Source: Sipunculus nudus (lineage: Eukaryota > Annelida > Sipuncula > Golfingiida > Sipunculidae). Taken from it: DNA of 64,000 nt. Numbering within the stretch: the stretch's first letter is position 1; each line of letters opens with the position of its first letter. Made by a program: the position numbers and the translations under genes. Where the stretch lies: NCBI GenBank assembly GCA_026874595.1, contig CM049318.1, positions 42,700,456 through 42,764,455 of the forward strand, written 5' to 3'. The notes under the pieces were generated by a model, which saw only the letters and a program-made list of their open reading frames with translations, was not told the origin of the DNA and did no database searches. Shown piece after piece: positions 45,858 through 59,299 of this stretch.

Positions 45858-46080
45858 CCGGCTTCGCTCTGGTCGCGTTTAAAACACTCTCATTACGTCA
45901 GGTCATTAAAAAATCTATCCCAAACGGAAGGCGACTTTCCCCGAATTCTTCCTAGGGGTATTAAGAAAATTGTGTTTGCGTCCATGTACACCTTCGTTAG
46001 ATCGTCTATGGAAACACTAAAGCGAGGACCCCTTCGCTCGTGCGGGTTATTTCTTGGGGTAAAATATAAAAAAAGACAAC
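45858..46080. other. GC-richer, possibly coding segment, strand uncertain
   Basis: Immediately after the 35-bp array, the sequence is open on both strands. Plus strand: frame 45831-46100 (…SLKNLSQTEGDFPRILPRG…). Minus strand: frame 46123-45893, preceded by an acceptor-like pyrimidine tract TTTTATATTTTACCCCAAG and reading KVYMDANTIFLIPLGRIRGK. I recognise neither, and splice-like words exist for both. This could be an exon or part of an old element. Confidence 0.25.
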
Positions 46081-49000
46081 TGATACTTTTTTTCAGCTGA
46101 TACATGCGTAAGTGTATACACATTGTAATAGATGCAACAAATCCTATTTAGGCAATATATTTTCTATTCAATATTATCATAATGTTATTTTTTTAACCGA
46201 GGTCCAAAACACGCCACTTTAGCCGCATGCCAATTTTAACAGCTATGTCATTCGGAAAATTGACAATATTGATGAAAATAAACTTTAATATTTATGTGAT
46301 GGGTTATTTGTAAACATAGATTTTTAAAATATAAAACATGTATATACAAGAGGAACATCAAACACGAGAGAATCAGTCCCTGTATTTTAAGGAATAACCA
46401 TGCATCCTATACATGTTCATTACCTACTAATACATTGTTGCAGTCCTAACTTTATATTATTATTTCTTTCAAGTGACAGACAAATCCTTGTACCAGATAT
46501 ACTGATATAGCTGGATCATATTTTATATTTGCCCATGTTAATATGTACAGTTAGTACATGATGATTTTATTCCTGTAATTAGCATGTACACATACATATA
46601 TTGGACATCTTTGGAACCAGGTATCTTTTCATAACCTGCCAAATATGGTAACAATGGCTGATATATTATAAGGCTGTTCGCCTACAGGTATAGGTATAGA
46701 TGATTGTTGCGTGCCGGGTGCAAATCACATTCAGCACGAGCTGTTGGTTATAAGGCACGGAGTGTCCGTAAGTAAACGCGGCTGTCTGAGGCTCGTTGTC
46801 CTCCCTCAGGCCCAGCGTAGATAGGTTTAGAGACCGTTGCTATGTCATTCCACTCTCCAAGGCTCTGATTATTTCGCCTTTAACAACCAGAAAATTATCT
46901 ACATAAATCCCTAAAAAACGGCATAAAATGTGGCGTTTTGGTCTTCTCAGACGCCCGGGTACAGTACTATGGAAAACTTATTTCCCATTTGTATGAAAAA
47001 CACAGACAACCGTATCATTAAACGTGGAACAACGGGACATCAAACTCAAACCAAGAAGCATCAAGCTTTTCACAGGCCGAGGGTTTGCTAATAAAACGAC
47101 AACAAACAGTAGGAAAACCCTTGCTCTTTGTTCACGGAATAAAATTCCACCCTCCTCATGACGACGTCTGCGGAAGCTTTTGTACATGTTAATGGTATTT
47201 TCTCCATGCATAGATTCTAAATAATATTCGTGCGTGAATTTATTGCTTGATTTATAGTAGCCTTTTTGATGATTTTAAACGTTATGTGCGAGTGTGTGTA
47301 TAAATAGGTGTTAACGCTATATACAAATGCACGTATAACCTAAGAAAACTGGAGTTATGCCAATTATGTATATTATATATTTCATTGATAGGTTTAGTTT
47401 AAAAGACTGTACAAGATAATCAAAACATATACTACTGACAATGTTCTAAATAAACATATTTATAACTTCTGCTTAAGTAGAGAGGGTAACAGATAAATCA
47501 TACCTGTCAGATGTGTGAGCTGACTGGCCTATTCCTCAACGTGTTACAAGTCTATTCACAATTTGCCAATTCAAGTTTTTTTAATCGCCTCAAGCCATCC
47601 GGTTCCGTTGGTTGAATATTTGTCTGAAAGGTCTAGGGTGAACGGGTGTTCCTGTGAATTCACTGTCATTTAAAAAGAATCATTCAAATAAGTTATACAG
47701 GCACCTGACTCAACTATAAACCAATACAAATCTGATGTCTCATCAAAATATCACATTTATTTGTGTTTAAATACCATTAAAACCCGATCGGTCTGTGGCC
47801 AAACGAGATGATTAATTTATTTCTTTATATACATCTTATGGGAGTTTTAACTTTATCAGTGAATGTATTGATACTAACAATTAAATTATGAAACTTTACA
47901 CATTGAATTCAAAAACAAAAAGGAGTCTTTGTTACATAAGACTGATTGTATTGACGGTACTGTATTCGCGTGATCATATTACCCTTTTGCAAACTTACTT
48001 TCCTTTGCCATTTCTTATTAAGAAATTTAAACTTTCGAAACATAAAGCTAACATTTAGATAAACGGTGCAGTAACATTAAGATAATAATAACATAACAAT
48101 AATTGCTCTGCCAATTTCTCCTTGAGTTTAACTTGGCTCAGCTGTTTGTTGAGCATTTCATAAGGTTTTTAACCTTTCACCGTTCAAGTCAAAATTAAAG
48201 CAGACAAAATACTACAATCAATGTGACCGTGACTGGCATGACAGGAACGGATAAGTTGAATTCTACCCCTGCCCTATACACACACCGGGACACAAACAGC
48301 TCAGTTTCAGAAATAACTTTCCAGGGGTAGCCTGAACTTAAATTTACGAACCCCGCACTGTTTAGATAACCCCCTTGCTGATTAAGCTTAACTATAAATT
48401 ATTATGCTTTTAACCAAAAATATTAATTCAATCATTATTTTAAAGATGAGATATTTGTAACCTGGAATAAATATATAGAATATAGAATGTAGTTAATTAT
48501 TGATCATGCCGTTAATTATATTTATATTGAAGCATACACTTCAGGAAAGCGCATGACACATAACATATAAGATATACAAAGATTCACCCTAATTTGAGAA
48601 AGAAATTATAATATTAGTAGGTTAATTAACATAAAGAAACAACTCTTCTCAGAGGGCAATATGAAATCGGAAGGGGTATAATCTAAAACCGCTACACCGA
48701 CACTGCGTCGTGGACATTTCGGATTTTACACATTAACCATGGGAAGAACGGTGGCTTAATATGTGACCGCTTGTCGAAACTCTCGGATGGGATGCTCCCT
48801 GTATTAAATTCTAGAATGGACATAAAATTTCCCTTAGACAGCAAATGTAGACGTTTAAGAAAGGTATATAAAATCTACAAACTGGTTTATTCTATACACA
48901 TTTGTTGAAGGATGCCATGACCAGTGGGTAAGTGCAATTGGTTTGTGTCGCTGTTGCTCTACATGCAGTTAGTACATTTTTGTTCATTTTGGCAGAATGT

Positions 49001-49096
49001 TCATTCCCATTTGAACGCACAAAAAGGTTTTGAATAATCCACATTGTCCGACATTTTTCAAAATGTCTTATGAAAAAAATAAGCACTTTCTTTGCC
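46081..49096. other. noncoding stretch
   Basis: AT-rich; no supported gene, RNA or repeat. Confidence 0.5.
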
Positions 49097-51578
49097 TTGC
49101 CTTGTTTGTGATACGTAGGAGCCGCTGTCCGCTTTAGACAGCTTTAGTGTAGACATCGTCGGCCAGGTGCCAGCACCTTGTTTGTCATACTTAGGAGCCG
49201 CTGTCCGCTTTAGACAGCTTTAGTGTAGACATCGTCGGCCAGGTCCCATCACCTTGCTTGTTGTACTGAGGAGCCTCTGTACGCTTTAGACAGCTTTAGT
49301 GTAGACATCGTCGGCCAGGTCACAGCACCATGTTTGTCATACTGAGGAACCAGCTGTCCGCTTAAGACAGCTTTTGTGTAGACATATTAGGTCAGGTCCC
49401 AGCACCTTGCTTTTTATACTGAGGAGCCGCTGTCCGCTTTAGACAGCTTTTGTGTAGACATATTAGGTCAGGTCCCAGCACCTTGCTTGTCATACTGAGG
49501 AGCCGCTGTCCGCTTAAGACAGCTTTAGTGTAGACATCGTCGGCCAGGTCCCAGCACCTTGCTTTTTATACTGAGGAGCCGCTGTCCGCTTTAGACAGCT
49601 TTAGTGTAGACATCGTCGGCTAGGTCACAGCATCTTGTTTGTCATACTGAGGAACCAGCTGTCCGCTTTATACAGCTTTTAGGTAGACATATTAGGTCAG
49701 GTCCCAGCACCTTGCTTTTTATACTGAGGAGCCGCTGTCCGCTTTAGACAGCTTAAGTGTAGACATATTAGGTCAGGTCCCAGCACCTTGCTTTTTATAC
49801 TGAGGAGCCGCTGTCCGCTTTAGACAGCTTTAGTGTAGACATCGTCGGCCAGGTCACAGCATCTTGTTTGTCATACTGAGGAACCAGCTGTCCGCTTTAG
49901 ACAGCTTTAGTGTAGACATCGTCGGCCAGGTGCCAGCACCTTGTTTGTCATACTGAGGAGCCGCTGTACGCTTTAGACAGCTTTAGTGTAGACATCGTCG
50001 GCTAGGTCACAGCATCTTGTTCGTCATACTGAGGAACCAGCTGTCCGCTTTAGACAGCTTTAGTGTAGACATCGTCGGCTAGGTCACAGCATCTTGTTTG
50101 TCATACTGAGGAACCAGCTGTCCGCTTTAGACAGCTTTAGTGTAGACATCGTCGGCTAGGTCACAGCATCTTGTTTGTCATACTGAGGAACCAGCTGTCC
50201 GCTTTAGACAGCTTTAGTGTAGACATCGTCGGCTAGGTCACAGCATCTTGTTTGTCATACTGAGGAACCAGCTGTCCGCTTTAGACAGCTTTAGTGTAGA
50301 CATCGTCGGCTAGGTCACAGCATCTTGTTTGTCATACTGAGGAACCAGCTGTCCGCTTTAGACAGCTTTAGTGTAGACATCGTCGGCTAGGTCACAGCAT
50401 CTTGTTTGTCATACTGAGGAACCAGCTGTCCGCTTTAGACAGCTTTAGTGTAGACATCGTCGGCTAGGTCACAGCATCTTGTTTGTCATACTGAGGAGCC
50501 GCTGTACGCTTTAGACAGCTTTAGTGTAGACATCGTCGGCCAGGTCACAGCATCTTGTTTGTCATACTGAGGAACCAGCTGTCCGCTTTAGACAGCTTTT
50601 GTGTAGACATATTAGGTCAGGTCCCAGCACCTTGCTCTTTATACTGAGGAACAAGCTGTCCGCTTTAGACAGCTTTAGTGTAGACATCGTCGGCCAGGTC
50701 CAAGCACCTTGTTTGTAATACAAAACAGCTTTTGTATAGATATATTAGGCCAGGTCCCAGCACAGGTCCCAGCACCTTGCTTTTTATACTGAGGAGCCGC
50801 TGTCCGCTTTAGACGGCTCTTGTGTAGACATCGTCGGCTTGGTCCCAGCAGATTTAGTGTAGACATCGTCGGCCAGGTGCCAGCACCTTGTTTGTCATAC
50901 TGAGGAACCAGCTGTCCGCTTTAGACAGCTTTAGTGTAGACATCGTCGGCCAGGTCACAGCATCTTGTTTGTCATACTGAGGAACCAGCTGTCCGCTTTA
51001 GACAGCTTTAGTGTAGACATCGTCGGCTAGGTCACAGCATCTCGTTGTCATACTGAGGAGCCGCTGTACGCTTTAGACAGCTTTAGTGTAGACATCGTCG
51101 GCCAGGTAACAGCATCTTGTTTGTCATACTGAGGAACCAGCTGTCCGCTTTAGACAGCTTTAGTGTAGACATCGTCGGCCAGGTCACAGCATCTTGTTTG
51201 TCATACTGAGGAACCAGCTGTCTGCTTTAGACAGCTTTAGTGTAGACATCGTCGGCTAGGTCACAGCATCTCGTTGTCATACTGAGGAGCCGCTGTACGC
51301 TTTAGACAGCTTTAGTGTAGACATCGTCGGCCAGGTCACAGCATCTTGTTTGTCATACTGAGGAACCAGCTGTCCGCTTTAGACAGCTTTTGTGTAGACA
51401 TATTAGGTCAGGTCCCAGCACCTTGCTCTTTATACTGAGGAACCAGCTGTCCGCTTTAGACAGCTTTAGTGTAGACATCGTCGGCCAGGTCCCAGCACCT
51501 TGTTTGTAATACTGAGGAGCCGATGTCCGCTTTAGACAGCTTTAGTGTAGACATCGTCGGCAAGGTCCCAGCACCTTC
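49097..51578. repeat. 77-bp minisatellite with hairpin, about 32 copies
   Basis: Unit: TTAGACAGCTTTAGTGTAGA, CATCGTCGGCTAGGTCACAG, CATCTTGTTTGTCATACTGA, GGAACCAGCTGTCCGCT. Each unit contains AGCTGTC-CGCTTTA-GACAGCT, a 7-bp perfect stem with a 7-nt loop. Two linked variant types alternate: CATCGTCGGC(C/T)AGGTCACAGC with GGAACCAGC, and CATATTAGGTCAGGTCCCAG with GGAGCCGC. Units from about 49990 to 50470 are nearly identical, so that stretch was amplified most recently. A scrambled patch lies at 50700-50880. Confidence 0.95.
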
Positions 51579-52589
51579 ACCTATCTCTCTCGCACACGAG
51601 TCCCCCCGGGACCTGACGAAATCCTGCGCTGGGTTTCAATGCAACTTACAAAGCTTTGCGGAGCCAGGCAGCAGAGGAACATATTACATGCATGTCTGAT
51701 CAATAGGCAGAAGAGTCAGTCAGTTTTTCTACCAGGACAATGCCAACAACATACTAAGAGTTTGTTCACTATAGATAAAAACCGCCTAGTCATTCCGATA
51801 TTGCCACGAGAAAGGGAGGTCGGCTGTGCTCAAAGCCTCAAAATTAAGTTTTAATTAATAAGCCGGGGGGAACGGAAGCCGGCCCCGACGTCTCACTGTA
51901 AGACGACGTAATCAGAAAGAATCATGTCTGCAGAATGCGCTGATGACAACGTGAACGGGATATATTTTTTTGTATAAATATAATCAGTGCCAGCTGAAGA
52001 CATTTTGTATTCTTTCTTGGACAAAGTACCCACGTATTTATCTCTACATGGGATTTCTTTCTCGGCTTCCATTTAGCCAATAAAAACTAACAGTAAAAAG
52101 CAAAAATACAATAAGGTATACAATATTCATGGAAGCCAATGATAGGAGGTTCTCATGTTGCTCATCTTATGACCGTTAAGTTTTTCTCACAGTATGCTGA
52201 TAGAAATGCATCAAAGGATATCTATAGGACTTCTCCATTAATGTTTGTAACACATGACAGGTGGGAAGTTCTTTCTTACACGTAAAATATACATATGAAA
52301 GGGAACATAGGTCACAAAATGTTTTTATTTTATACTGATGTTCACGGCCGGGACGAGCCAACCCTTTCTACTAATTACTGTAAGAAATGTGATGAAATGA
52401 CTGACTTCCAGTATACATAAATGGTATAATATGATAGGATACAATCTTACGACCAATAAAGACCTGCAGACATAAAAGATAGATGCAAAAAGAACCAATA
52501 TTAAGTTAAGTATATTGGTATTTTATTTTCCACAAAGAACCAATATAAAGACAAATCCTGTTGAATTTATTAAATAAAACCTGCGTTTA
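51579..52589. other. noncoding stretch, unrecognised frame
   Basis: A plus frame at 51639-51854 (71 codons, RQQRNILHACLINRQ) lies in a GC-richer patch right after the array. No motif is recognised. Confidence 0.4.
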
Positions 52590-52775
52590 AATTGATATTC
52601 AACAATCGTAACCATAAGGTCGACATTGATATTTAAAATTGATACGTTGTCGTAACCATAAGTAAGTACGTCTACATTGATATTTAACAATGGATACGTT
52701 GTCGTAACCATATATATCTTCGTCTACATTGATAATTAACAATCGATACGCTGTCGTAACCATAAGTAAGTACGT
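52590..52775. repeat. 52-bp tandem repeat, about 3.5 copies
   Basis: GTCGTAACCATAAGTAAGTA, CGTCTACATTGATATTTAAC, AATGGATACGTT, with a shortened first unit. Confidence 0.88.
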
Positions 52776-54633
52776 TTTAAGAAAATAATTAATTCTCCAA
52801 ACTAGGCCTGCTTTCCATACGTTTTCTTCCTGGAAACTTAAAAGAACCATGAAGTCAAAATATCTTTTATGTGAATGTTTTAAGACCAAACCTCTTTATT
52901 TCAATATTAAAAGTTGGGCCCGTCGAGCAAAGATTTATATGCCAGCATTAACGAGAGAAATAATATATTCAGGGTGTTCAAGTGATGTTCCATACAAAAA
53001 CCTAACTGATATATTGATATTGACATATAAGTTCGTTTTTTTAAATATCGTAAGCAAGGAAGAGTCCCTTCGCTTTTGATATTTATCAAGTATGTTAAAG
53101 ATAAAGAATTAATCGAACGTAAAGAAAGAGAAGTACATAAATATGTGGAAAAATGTCGGAAAATACTCTCCATTTTAAATACCTAATGTTAAATCTGAGG
53201 ATTGTCGTTGGAATTGTCTTCGTGTTAAATGATTTTGTGTATAATTATATTATTTTGTATTGAACCATATTTAGTACACTTTGAGCTCGATTTAATGATG
53301 GGATGTCGATGATGAAGGAGAATAAAATATATGAAATATAAAAAGAAACATTCTGAGGCATTCTAAAAGAGCAAAAAAAAATGAAGTCAAAGTAAAGCGT
53401 CTTATATATTTATAACATTATCATAAAGTTATGAGTAAAACAATTAATTGGTACAATTATAAACTCCTTACAGCAATACAGCATTGTTTAGGTTTTTCCC
53501 TTAATTGTCCAACTACTGCTATACGTCTACTTAACATATTCTAGAAGGTAACACATATTCTGAATTGTGGGCATTAAGCATTTAATGTTTCCAACAAGTG
53601 TTTTATTAATAGTTGGAGGGATCAAAATATGTACAACCCTAAAAAAATGCAATAAACTGTTTTATGATCCAGATTTGAGGCGATTCCAGTGTTGACAGTG
53701 TTGACCAAAATATAATTTTGCCTGGCCTGAGTTCAGTATATAGGAGTTGCTTAAGAATCCTGGAATTCTCTAATCAGTTTTGGTAATCTTTTGATAAATT
53801 GTTAAGCTGATCCTATAATACAGAAAATAACCATAAAACAATTTATTTCAATTTGTTGGGGTTTGAGCTATATTTTCCATATTTTAACCCGTCTTTAAGG
53901 AGAAACTGAAACAATACTCGCCGACTCTGTCTGCAGAATTACTCATGGAAACGTTTTGATTCTCACAGAGGTCAATTGGAGCGTATCTGAGCGCCCTCTG
54001 GTGGATACTAGGCTACGTCAAAAGACTATTTCTTGTGGTTTGGCGTTTGAAATGACACCACTTAGGAAACTGGCTCTGGGTCATCGTTTTTATTGCTATG
54101 TCTCTTGGACAGGAGCGTCTTCAAGTAACCCGGTCCTCCAAACAGCTTCTTTATTCCATTAATTGCAGCGATGCGGAGTGAGCGGATCAATGTCACCTCA
54201 TCTAGAAGGGGCGCTTCTCTAACAACACTGTTAAGCCTGTCTTCATTTTGCAGGATTTGAGGAAAGTAACCGGAGTGTTTGGCATCTGTGAAAGGATACC
54301 CTGGTCTTAACGCATATCAAGGTCAGTTGACATTCTTTTAAATTGGGTCATAACTTGGGCTTATTATTGATTGATACCCAGTGGAACCACTCACCGTGCC
54401 CCCCCCCCCCCCCCATTTTGGGAGACACCTGAAGTTACAACACAGCGGGCTGCTTGACTGGATGAATCCTCCCTGGCCAACGAACTACAAAACTATTTTT
54501 TGTAATGTGTATTGTTTTACGAAAATAATAGAAAACATAATTAACACCTAAAATAATCTTAAACCTCCCACTAATGATATATTATATATAGTATATATTA
54601 TGAAGAGATATGGGCAAATAATGTTATATATGT
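52776..54633. other. noncoding stretch with C-homopolymer
   Basis: C16 at 54399-54414. A CTCF-like word lies at 53991-54004 (annotated separately). The 68-codon frame at 53956-54162 shows no motif. Confidence 0.5.
53991..54004 (-). promoter_or_regulatory. CTCF-consensus-like site
   Basis: Minus-strand CCACCAGAGGGCGC matches the core CTCF pattern CCASYAGRKGGCRS at every position. CTCF is conserved across bilaterians; occupancy is unknown. Confidence 0.4.
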
Positions 54634-55399
54634 TGTTACAGGTGCTCTTTTATTGTGTGACACGGCCGTAACTCGTGTTGTTGTTACATTTTATGTTTAA
54701 TCCGTGCTGGTTGAGCTCTCGTAATTGTCATGTGAGCCTTGGGTTTTCATGCCTGGTCGTGGGTCACGTGATGAGCATGTTGTGTGTAGAGACACACGGC
54801 TATGTCTTTCTAGAGAATTCCTGAAAACGCGTGTTTACTGTTGAGTAGGGTCCTTATAGACTGTTCGAGAAGTGGAAAGTTCCCGGCTTGGGGTGTGATC
54901 TATATGAAGGGGCTGTTTTCTAGAACCAGAGGGCAGAGCAGAGCAGATACCAGCGGACCTTATCCGACGAATGCGGCAATTATAGATTTTCAAGAACTTT
55001 CTCCTGGATTTTATACATTTGGACTTCAGTTTACTTTCTGTGTTGTTGCAAGAACTTTCCACTGGACTGTCATTCTCCGAGAGTTTACATTCACAGGACT
55101 TATCGTGGTGACGGTGTTGGTATCGAGGTACTGTACCATTATCTTTCTGTGTGATTATATTGACTTGTTGCTATAACGCTGTTTTACTGTATAATTGTAT
55201 TGATTAAGTGTATTGCATTGTTAGAGTTGTTTTAAGAATAAATTATAGTTATTTGTTAACAAAAAAACACTGACTTCTTTATTCATTCCCCTAGACATTT
55301 CACGCTGCCCAGTGTTACAGAATCTGATTTTTTTTATCTCCATTACAAAATTTATGTTCATCACGCATACGTGATCTGTTTATATTTGGTTCCGTAACA
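54634..55399 (+). mobile_element. solo LTR, family A copy 4 (A4)
   Basis: 766 bp, TGTTACAGGTGC to GGTTCCGTAACA, with several small internal deletions relative to A1 (for example at the CGGACCTTATCC junction near 54955). AATAAA at 55237-55242. Flanked by ATGT on both sides (54630-54633, 55400-55403), the same 4-bp duplication as A1. Frames inside it are not genes. Confidence 0.82.
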
Positions 55400-56403
55400 A
55401 TGTGTCAATAATATGTATAAAATTTGTATACCTGAACAACTAAGTTCAACGACTGTAAGGTAGTAATATAAGGTAGTTCATTAATTGCACTAAATAATTT
55501 TATGCATTTGTTACGAGAAATTTCCTCACTTAAAGCCCTGGTAAATGAATGGTAATGAATTGCACGTTAATATCCAGTACTAGTCACTCATCTGATGTTT
55601 CTTTGCTTAATTCCCGATGTCTTCGAGAACTGAGGATACGTTCATGCAAATGTCACGAAAAAATGGAACTACCGGTACAATGTATGCGGGTATGTTTAAA
55701 TTCTTGATGCTGTCGAATTTTCATATAGATTTTTGCAAGCATAGATTTTCCAAAACTCTGGACCATAATGTCACTAAAAATCCATATTTACATTTTTTCT
55801 CTCCCCATCTTGGATAATTGGTGGCCATATTAAAACATTATACATCTCTCGATGTGACAGCTATTACAGACAGGGCTAACAAAAGAACCATTTGATATTC
55901 CTCGATAGAAAATTTTTGATTCTTTTGATTCCATTGATTCTAGGGTAATATTTCCCGAAGAATCGATTTCTGCTTTCAAAAGTGTTATATTTTACCTATT
56001 TAACGACATAATTTGCATAAATTTGTATATCAAAATAAATTAGTGGAATTAATTATAAAATAAATCTATTGATAATTTGGCTTTGTATAGAAATAGTTAA
56101 GTATTGCGGGTACAGAATATTCAAATTTGATCAAATATAATGTAATATTATATAAAATCATGTTCTATATTAATAAAATGCAAATAAATTATTCAAATTA
56201 GGCAGATTATTGAGATCAGTAGTTCGGTTAGTGGACTTTTTATAAGAATATCATACCAAAAATAATTGCTTATTATTTCACTTATTTGCAGTAATATGCA
56301 TTGTTTTTCATTTGTAAAGCTAATTTACATAATGGCGTCTTTGATTAACCAATTTGCATATATAAATACATTTAATTGTATATATGTGTAATGGGAATAG
56401 TAC
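55400..56403. other. AT-rich noncoding stretch
   Basis: Nothing recognisable. Confidence 0.55.
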
Positions 56404-57793
56404 GGTGGCTGATTTAGGACACAGAAAAAAATATTTATCTCGAGTTCTCGAGATAACATAAAATCTCGAGATCTCGACATAAAAATTCACCCAAAATTAA
56501 ATTTTGCTGCAGAAAAAAAATATTATCTCGAGATCTCGAGATGTCAAGTCGAGATCTGGAGATAATATCTCGAGATCTCGAGATTAAAATTCACCAAAAA
56601 AAAATTTTTGCTGCAGAAAAAAAAATATTATCTCAAGATCTCGAGATGGTAAGTCGAGATCTGGAGATAATATCTCGAGATTTCGAGATTAAAATTCACC
56701 CAAAAATATTTTTGCTGCAAAAAAAAAAAATATTTATCTCGAGATGTTAAGTATAGAGATCTGGAGATATTATCTCGAGATCTCGAAATAACATTTCAAT
56801 GTAAAAAAATAAGTCCACGTAGGTGTTTTACGAACCATTCGATGCTTAATTGACGTAAAGCAAAACAAAGATAAAGGGCCTGACTTCTATATCTGACGTC
56901 TGTCAAAAAACATAATATATTGAATCTTTCAAAAAAAGGAGCCAATCCCAGGGTGTAAAGGTGGTGCCGTTTGTTTATATCCAAATGTTTATAACATGGG
57001 TCGGTTTGGTTTAGGGGGGAGGCTGCAAAAATAGCCACCAATCGTAATTTAAGACTTCCGGCAAAGACATCTGGCTTCAATCAACAGAGTACAGAGTTAT
57101 GTAAATGACAAATATTGCATTGCTTCACATGCTCATGCACAAACATCAACTAGGGATCTTTCAATAACTCGGTTACATGTTTTTATCTGTACGTTCACAC
57201 TGGCTCAAGTATCTTGTGTACAAGTAGCCTGTAGATAAATGTTTATACGTCAAAGTGGCGTTACAAGAACCTTTCCCAGCAAGAATTACCTTCACTTCAA
57301 TAATAATAAACATTTCTATTTGAGTGATTTCTCAGCCATGGCTTCGAATCCGCCGTTCAGGTAAAATGTTTCAGTTTCTTTAGGCTTTGACAGCTCACAT
57401 TCGGATATGAATAATTAAATATTGACTTTTCTTCACCTCGCCTTATCTTAGGGGAAATACAAACTTGATTGATTTTAAATGAACACAGTATACACGGTCT
57501 TTGTTTTTATAATTGCAATAGTATGCACTCTTAACGTAAACTGTCCCTTTAACGTTGTTTTGCTTTATGTCAATTCAGCATCGAATGAATGTACAAATGT
57601 GAAATTTCATCTCGAGGTCTCGAGATAATATCTCAAGATCTCGACTTAACAAATTATCTCGAGATGATAAGTCGAGATCACGAGATAATTTTTTTTTCTG
57701 CAGCAAATTTTTTGTTTGTTTGTAAAAAATTATGCCGAGATCTCGAGATATTATGTCGAGATAATTTTTTTTCTGTGTCCTAAATCAGCCACC
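56404..57793. mobile_element. 1.39-kb TIR element with CTCGAGATCTCGAG subterminal palindromes
   Basis: Left end GGTGGCTGATTTAGGACACA (56404) and right end, in reverse complement, the same 20 bases (57793 back to 57774), followed on both sides by GAAAAAAA and TATCTCGA. Internally, tandem and inverted CTCGAGATCTCGAGAT words fill 56440-56790 and 57603-57765, interspersed with AAAATTCACC(C/A)AAAA and TTTTGCTGCAGAAAAAAA. GAATAG occurs 3 bp outside each end (56394-56399 and 57797-57802), a possible 6-bp target duplication. The middle (56800-57590) holds a minus-strand 94-codon frame (57080-56796) that I do not recognise. No transposase is visible. Confidence 0.82.
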
Positions 57794-57944
57794 AGAGAAT
57801 AGCGATACTGATTGGAATTCCTTTTTCTTTTAACTGCAGGTAATTTAGAAACATATATTAAGTGAGATTCAATGGTTAGTTTGCTCACTCATACATTGGT
57901 TATTTATGTCACGGTGTGCTTGATTGAATGGGACGATGTGTCGT

Positions 57945-58815
57945 ACGATAGCTACCGAGGGGTCATACGATAACTACCGTCGCGGTTACGTACGAGTAGT
58001 CCGCCTTACTTTGCAAGCGGCCGTACGACCACATAGAACAACTTACAAGTACTTAGGAGTAGGTCCGACTTACGACTGGTCTGCTTGATACAGCTTATAT
58101 TGTGAATATCCAGGGACACAATATACATAAAACAATTGGGTATTTAGAGGTAGCTAGTTTCTAGTGTAGAATTCCCTTTAAAAAAGGAGCCATATTATGG
58201 AGCAATGAAAATGAAGTTGTTTTTTTTTCCCAAAAATGTCCACTATTATGAGGGGATATAGATATAACCCTCCCATACACTGAGCCACGCACTTAAACGT
58301 TCAGTTCATCATGTATGGATTTTTTTTTGTACTCTGGATTATACAAATTCAAATTTACCTAGCCCTTTGTAAGTATCTCTCTAGTGTATCTCTTGCCAGT
58401 CACGTATTCACGACAAGTCGTAAGACTCGCCGTACCACTAGTCGGGATCGGTCGTTATCAGTCCTAACCACTCGGTCACTGGTCTTAACCTGGGTCACGA
58501 CCTATCGTATGACAAGTCGGTATCATTCTGCAACCGCTCGGCAGCTCCAATTGCTACCGATCACATAAGGCCACCTACGACCACTTGTAAACTAGTCGTA
58601 CGAAAACAGAGTACCGCCGATCTCTCCAAGACCACCCAGATAAGTCGTAGGAATGCGATTCGTTCGCGTTTCACTTACGACTGGTTAGGAGTACTTACGA
58701 CTACTTAAGACAACCTACGAATTCTTGTGACTAGTAAGGACTTGTGGGACGACTTTTCCAAGACTACCTACGATTTTCAAGTCGCAGTTGGTCGTAACCT
58801 GTCGTAAACCGGTAC
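57945..58815. repeat. TACGAC/GTCGTA-rich repeat region, two blocks
   Basis: Blocks at 57945-58090 and 58395-58815 are filled with GTCGTA, TACGAC, TCGTACGA, ACTTACGACTGGT and AGTCGTA words on both strands and are richer in CpG than the surroundings. ACTTACGACTGGT appears in both blocks (58069 and 58673). The 300 bp between them are ordinary AT-rich DNA and may be an insertion. This is probably one element with many subterminal motifs; its ends are not defined. Confidence 0.5.
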
Positions 58816-59159
58816 ATGTGTGTCTGGGGCTTTAGGTGCCGACTAAATATATGATCAGTTAATTAGCATATGTAATGTGCGACGGGTCAAATAAGGATCA
58901 TGTTTTTGTGCGAAATAAGGGCGCAGTATATACATCAGTTGTTCTCTGATGAAACGCATTTTTGTATGATAGACGTAACAGCAACATTTTACAACTTAAA
59001 TCAATTTTGCACCGTTTTATGGAAATTTTATTTGTGCTCTAATATATAACTATAAATTAGCGGTTATATAGTGCAGGGGGTGTCAACATCACGTTCTTGT
59101 GGTGTCGTGCAGACAGAAAATCATGAATATCTATCCCTTTCAGGTTTAAGTATGTTTAT

Positions 59160-59290
59160 ACTTTATACCTTTGGTCATGTTCATTTATTGCTTGCCGGAA
59201 ATCTTCGATTTCGGCAAGCATGTTGGTCAGTTCTTTATGTTTGTTTGCTGCTTGCCGGAAATTTTCGATTTCGACACAATTGTTGGTTAG
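59160..59290 (+). repeat. ~68-bp tandem duplication with hairpin
   Basis: TTGCTTGCCGGAAAT(C/T)TTCGATTTCG occurs twice, about 68 bp apart; in the first copy CTTGCCGGAAATC-TTC-GATTTCGGCAAG forms a nearly perfect hairpin. Confidence 0.8.
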
Positions 59291-59299
59291 TTTCATATG

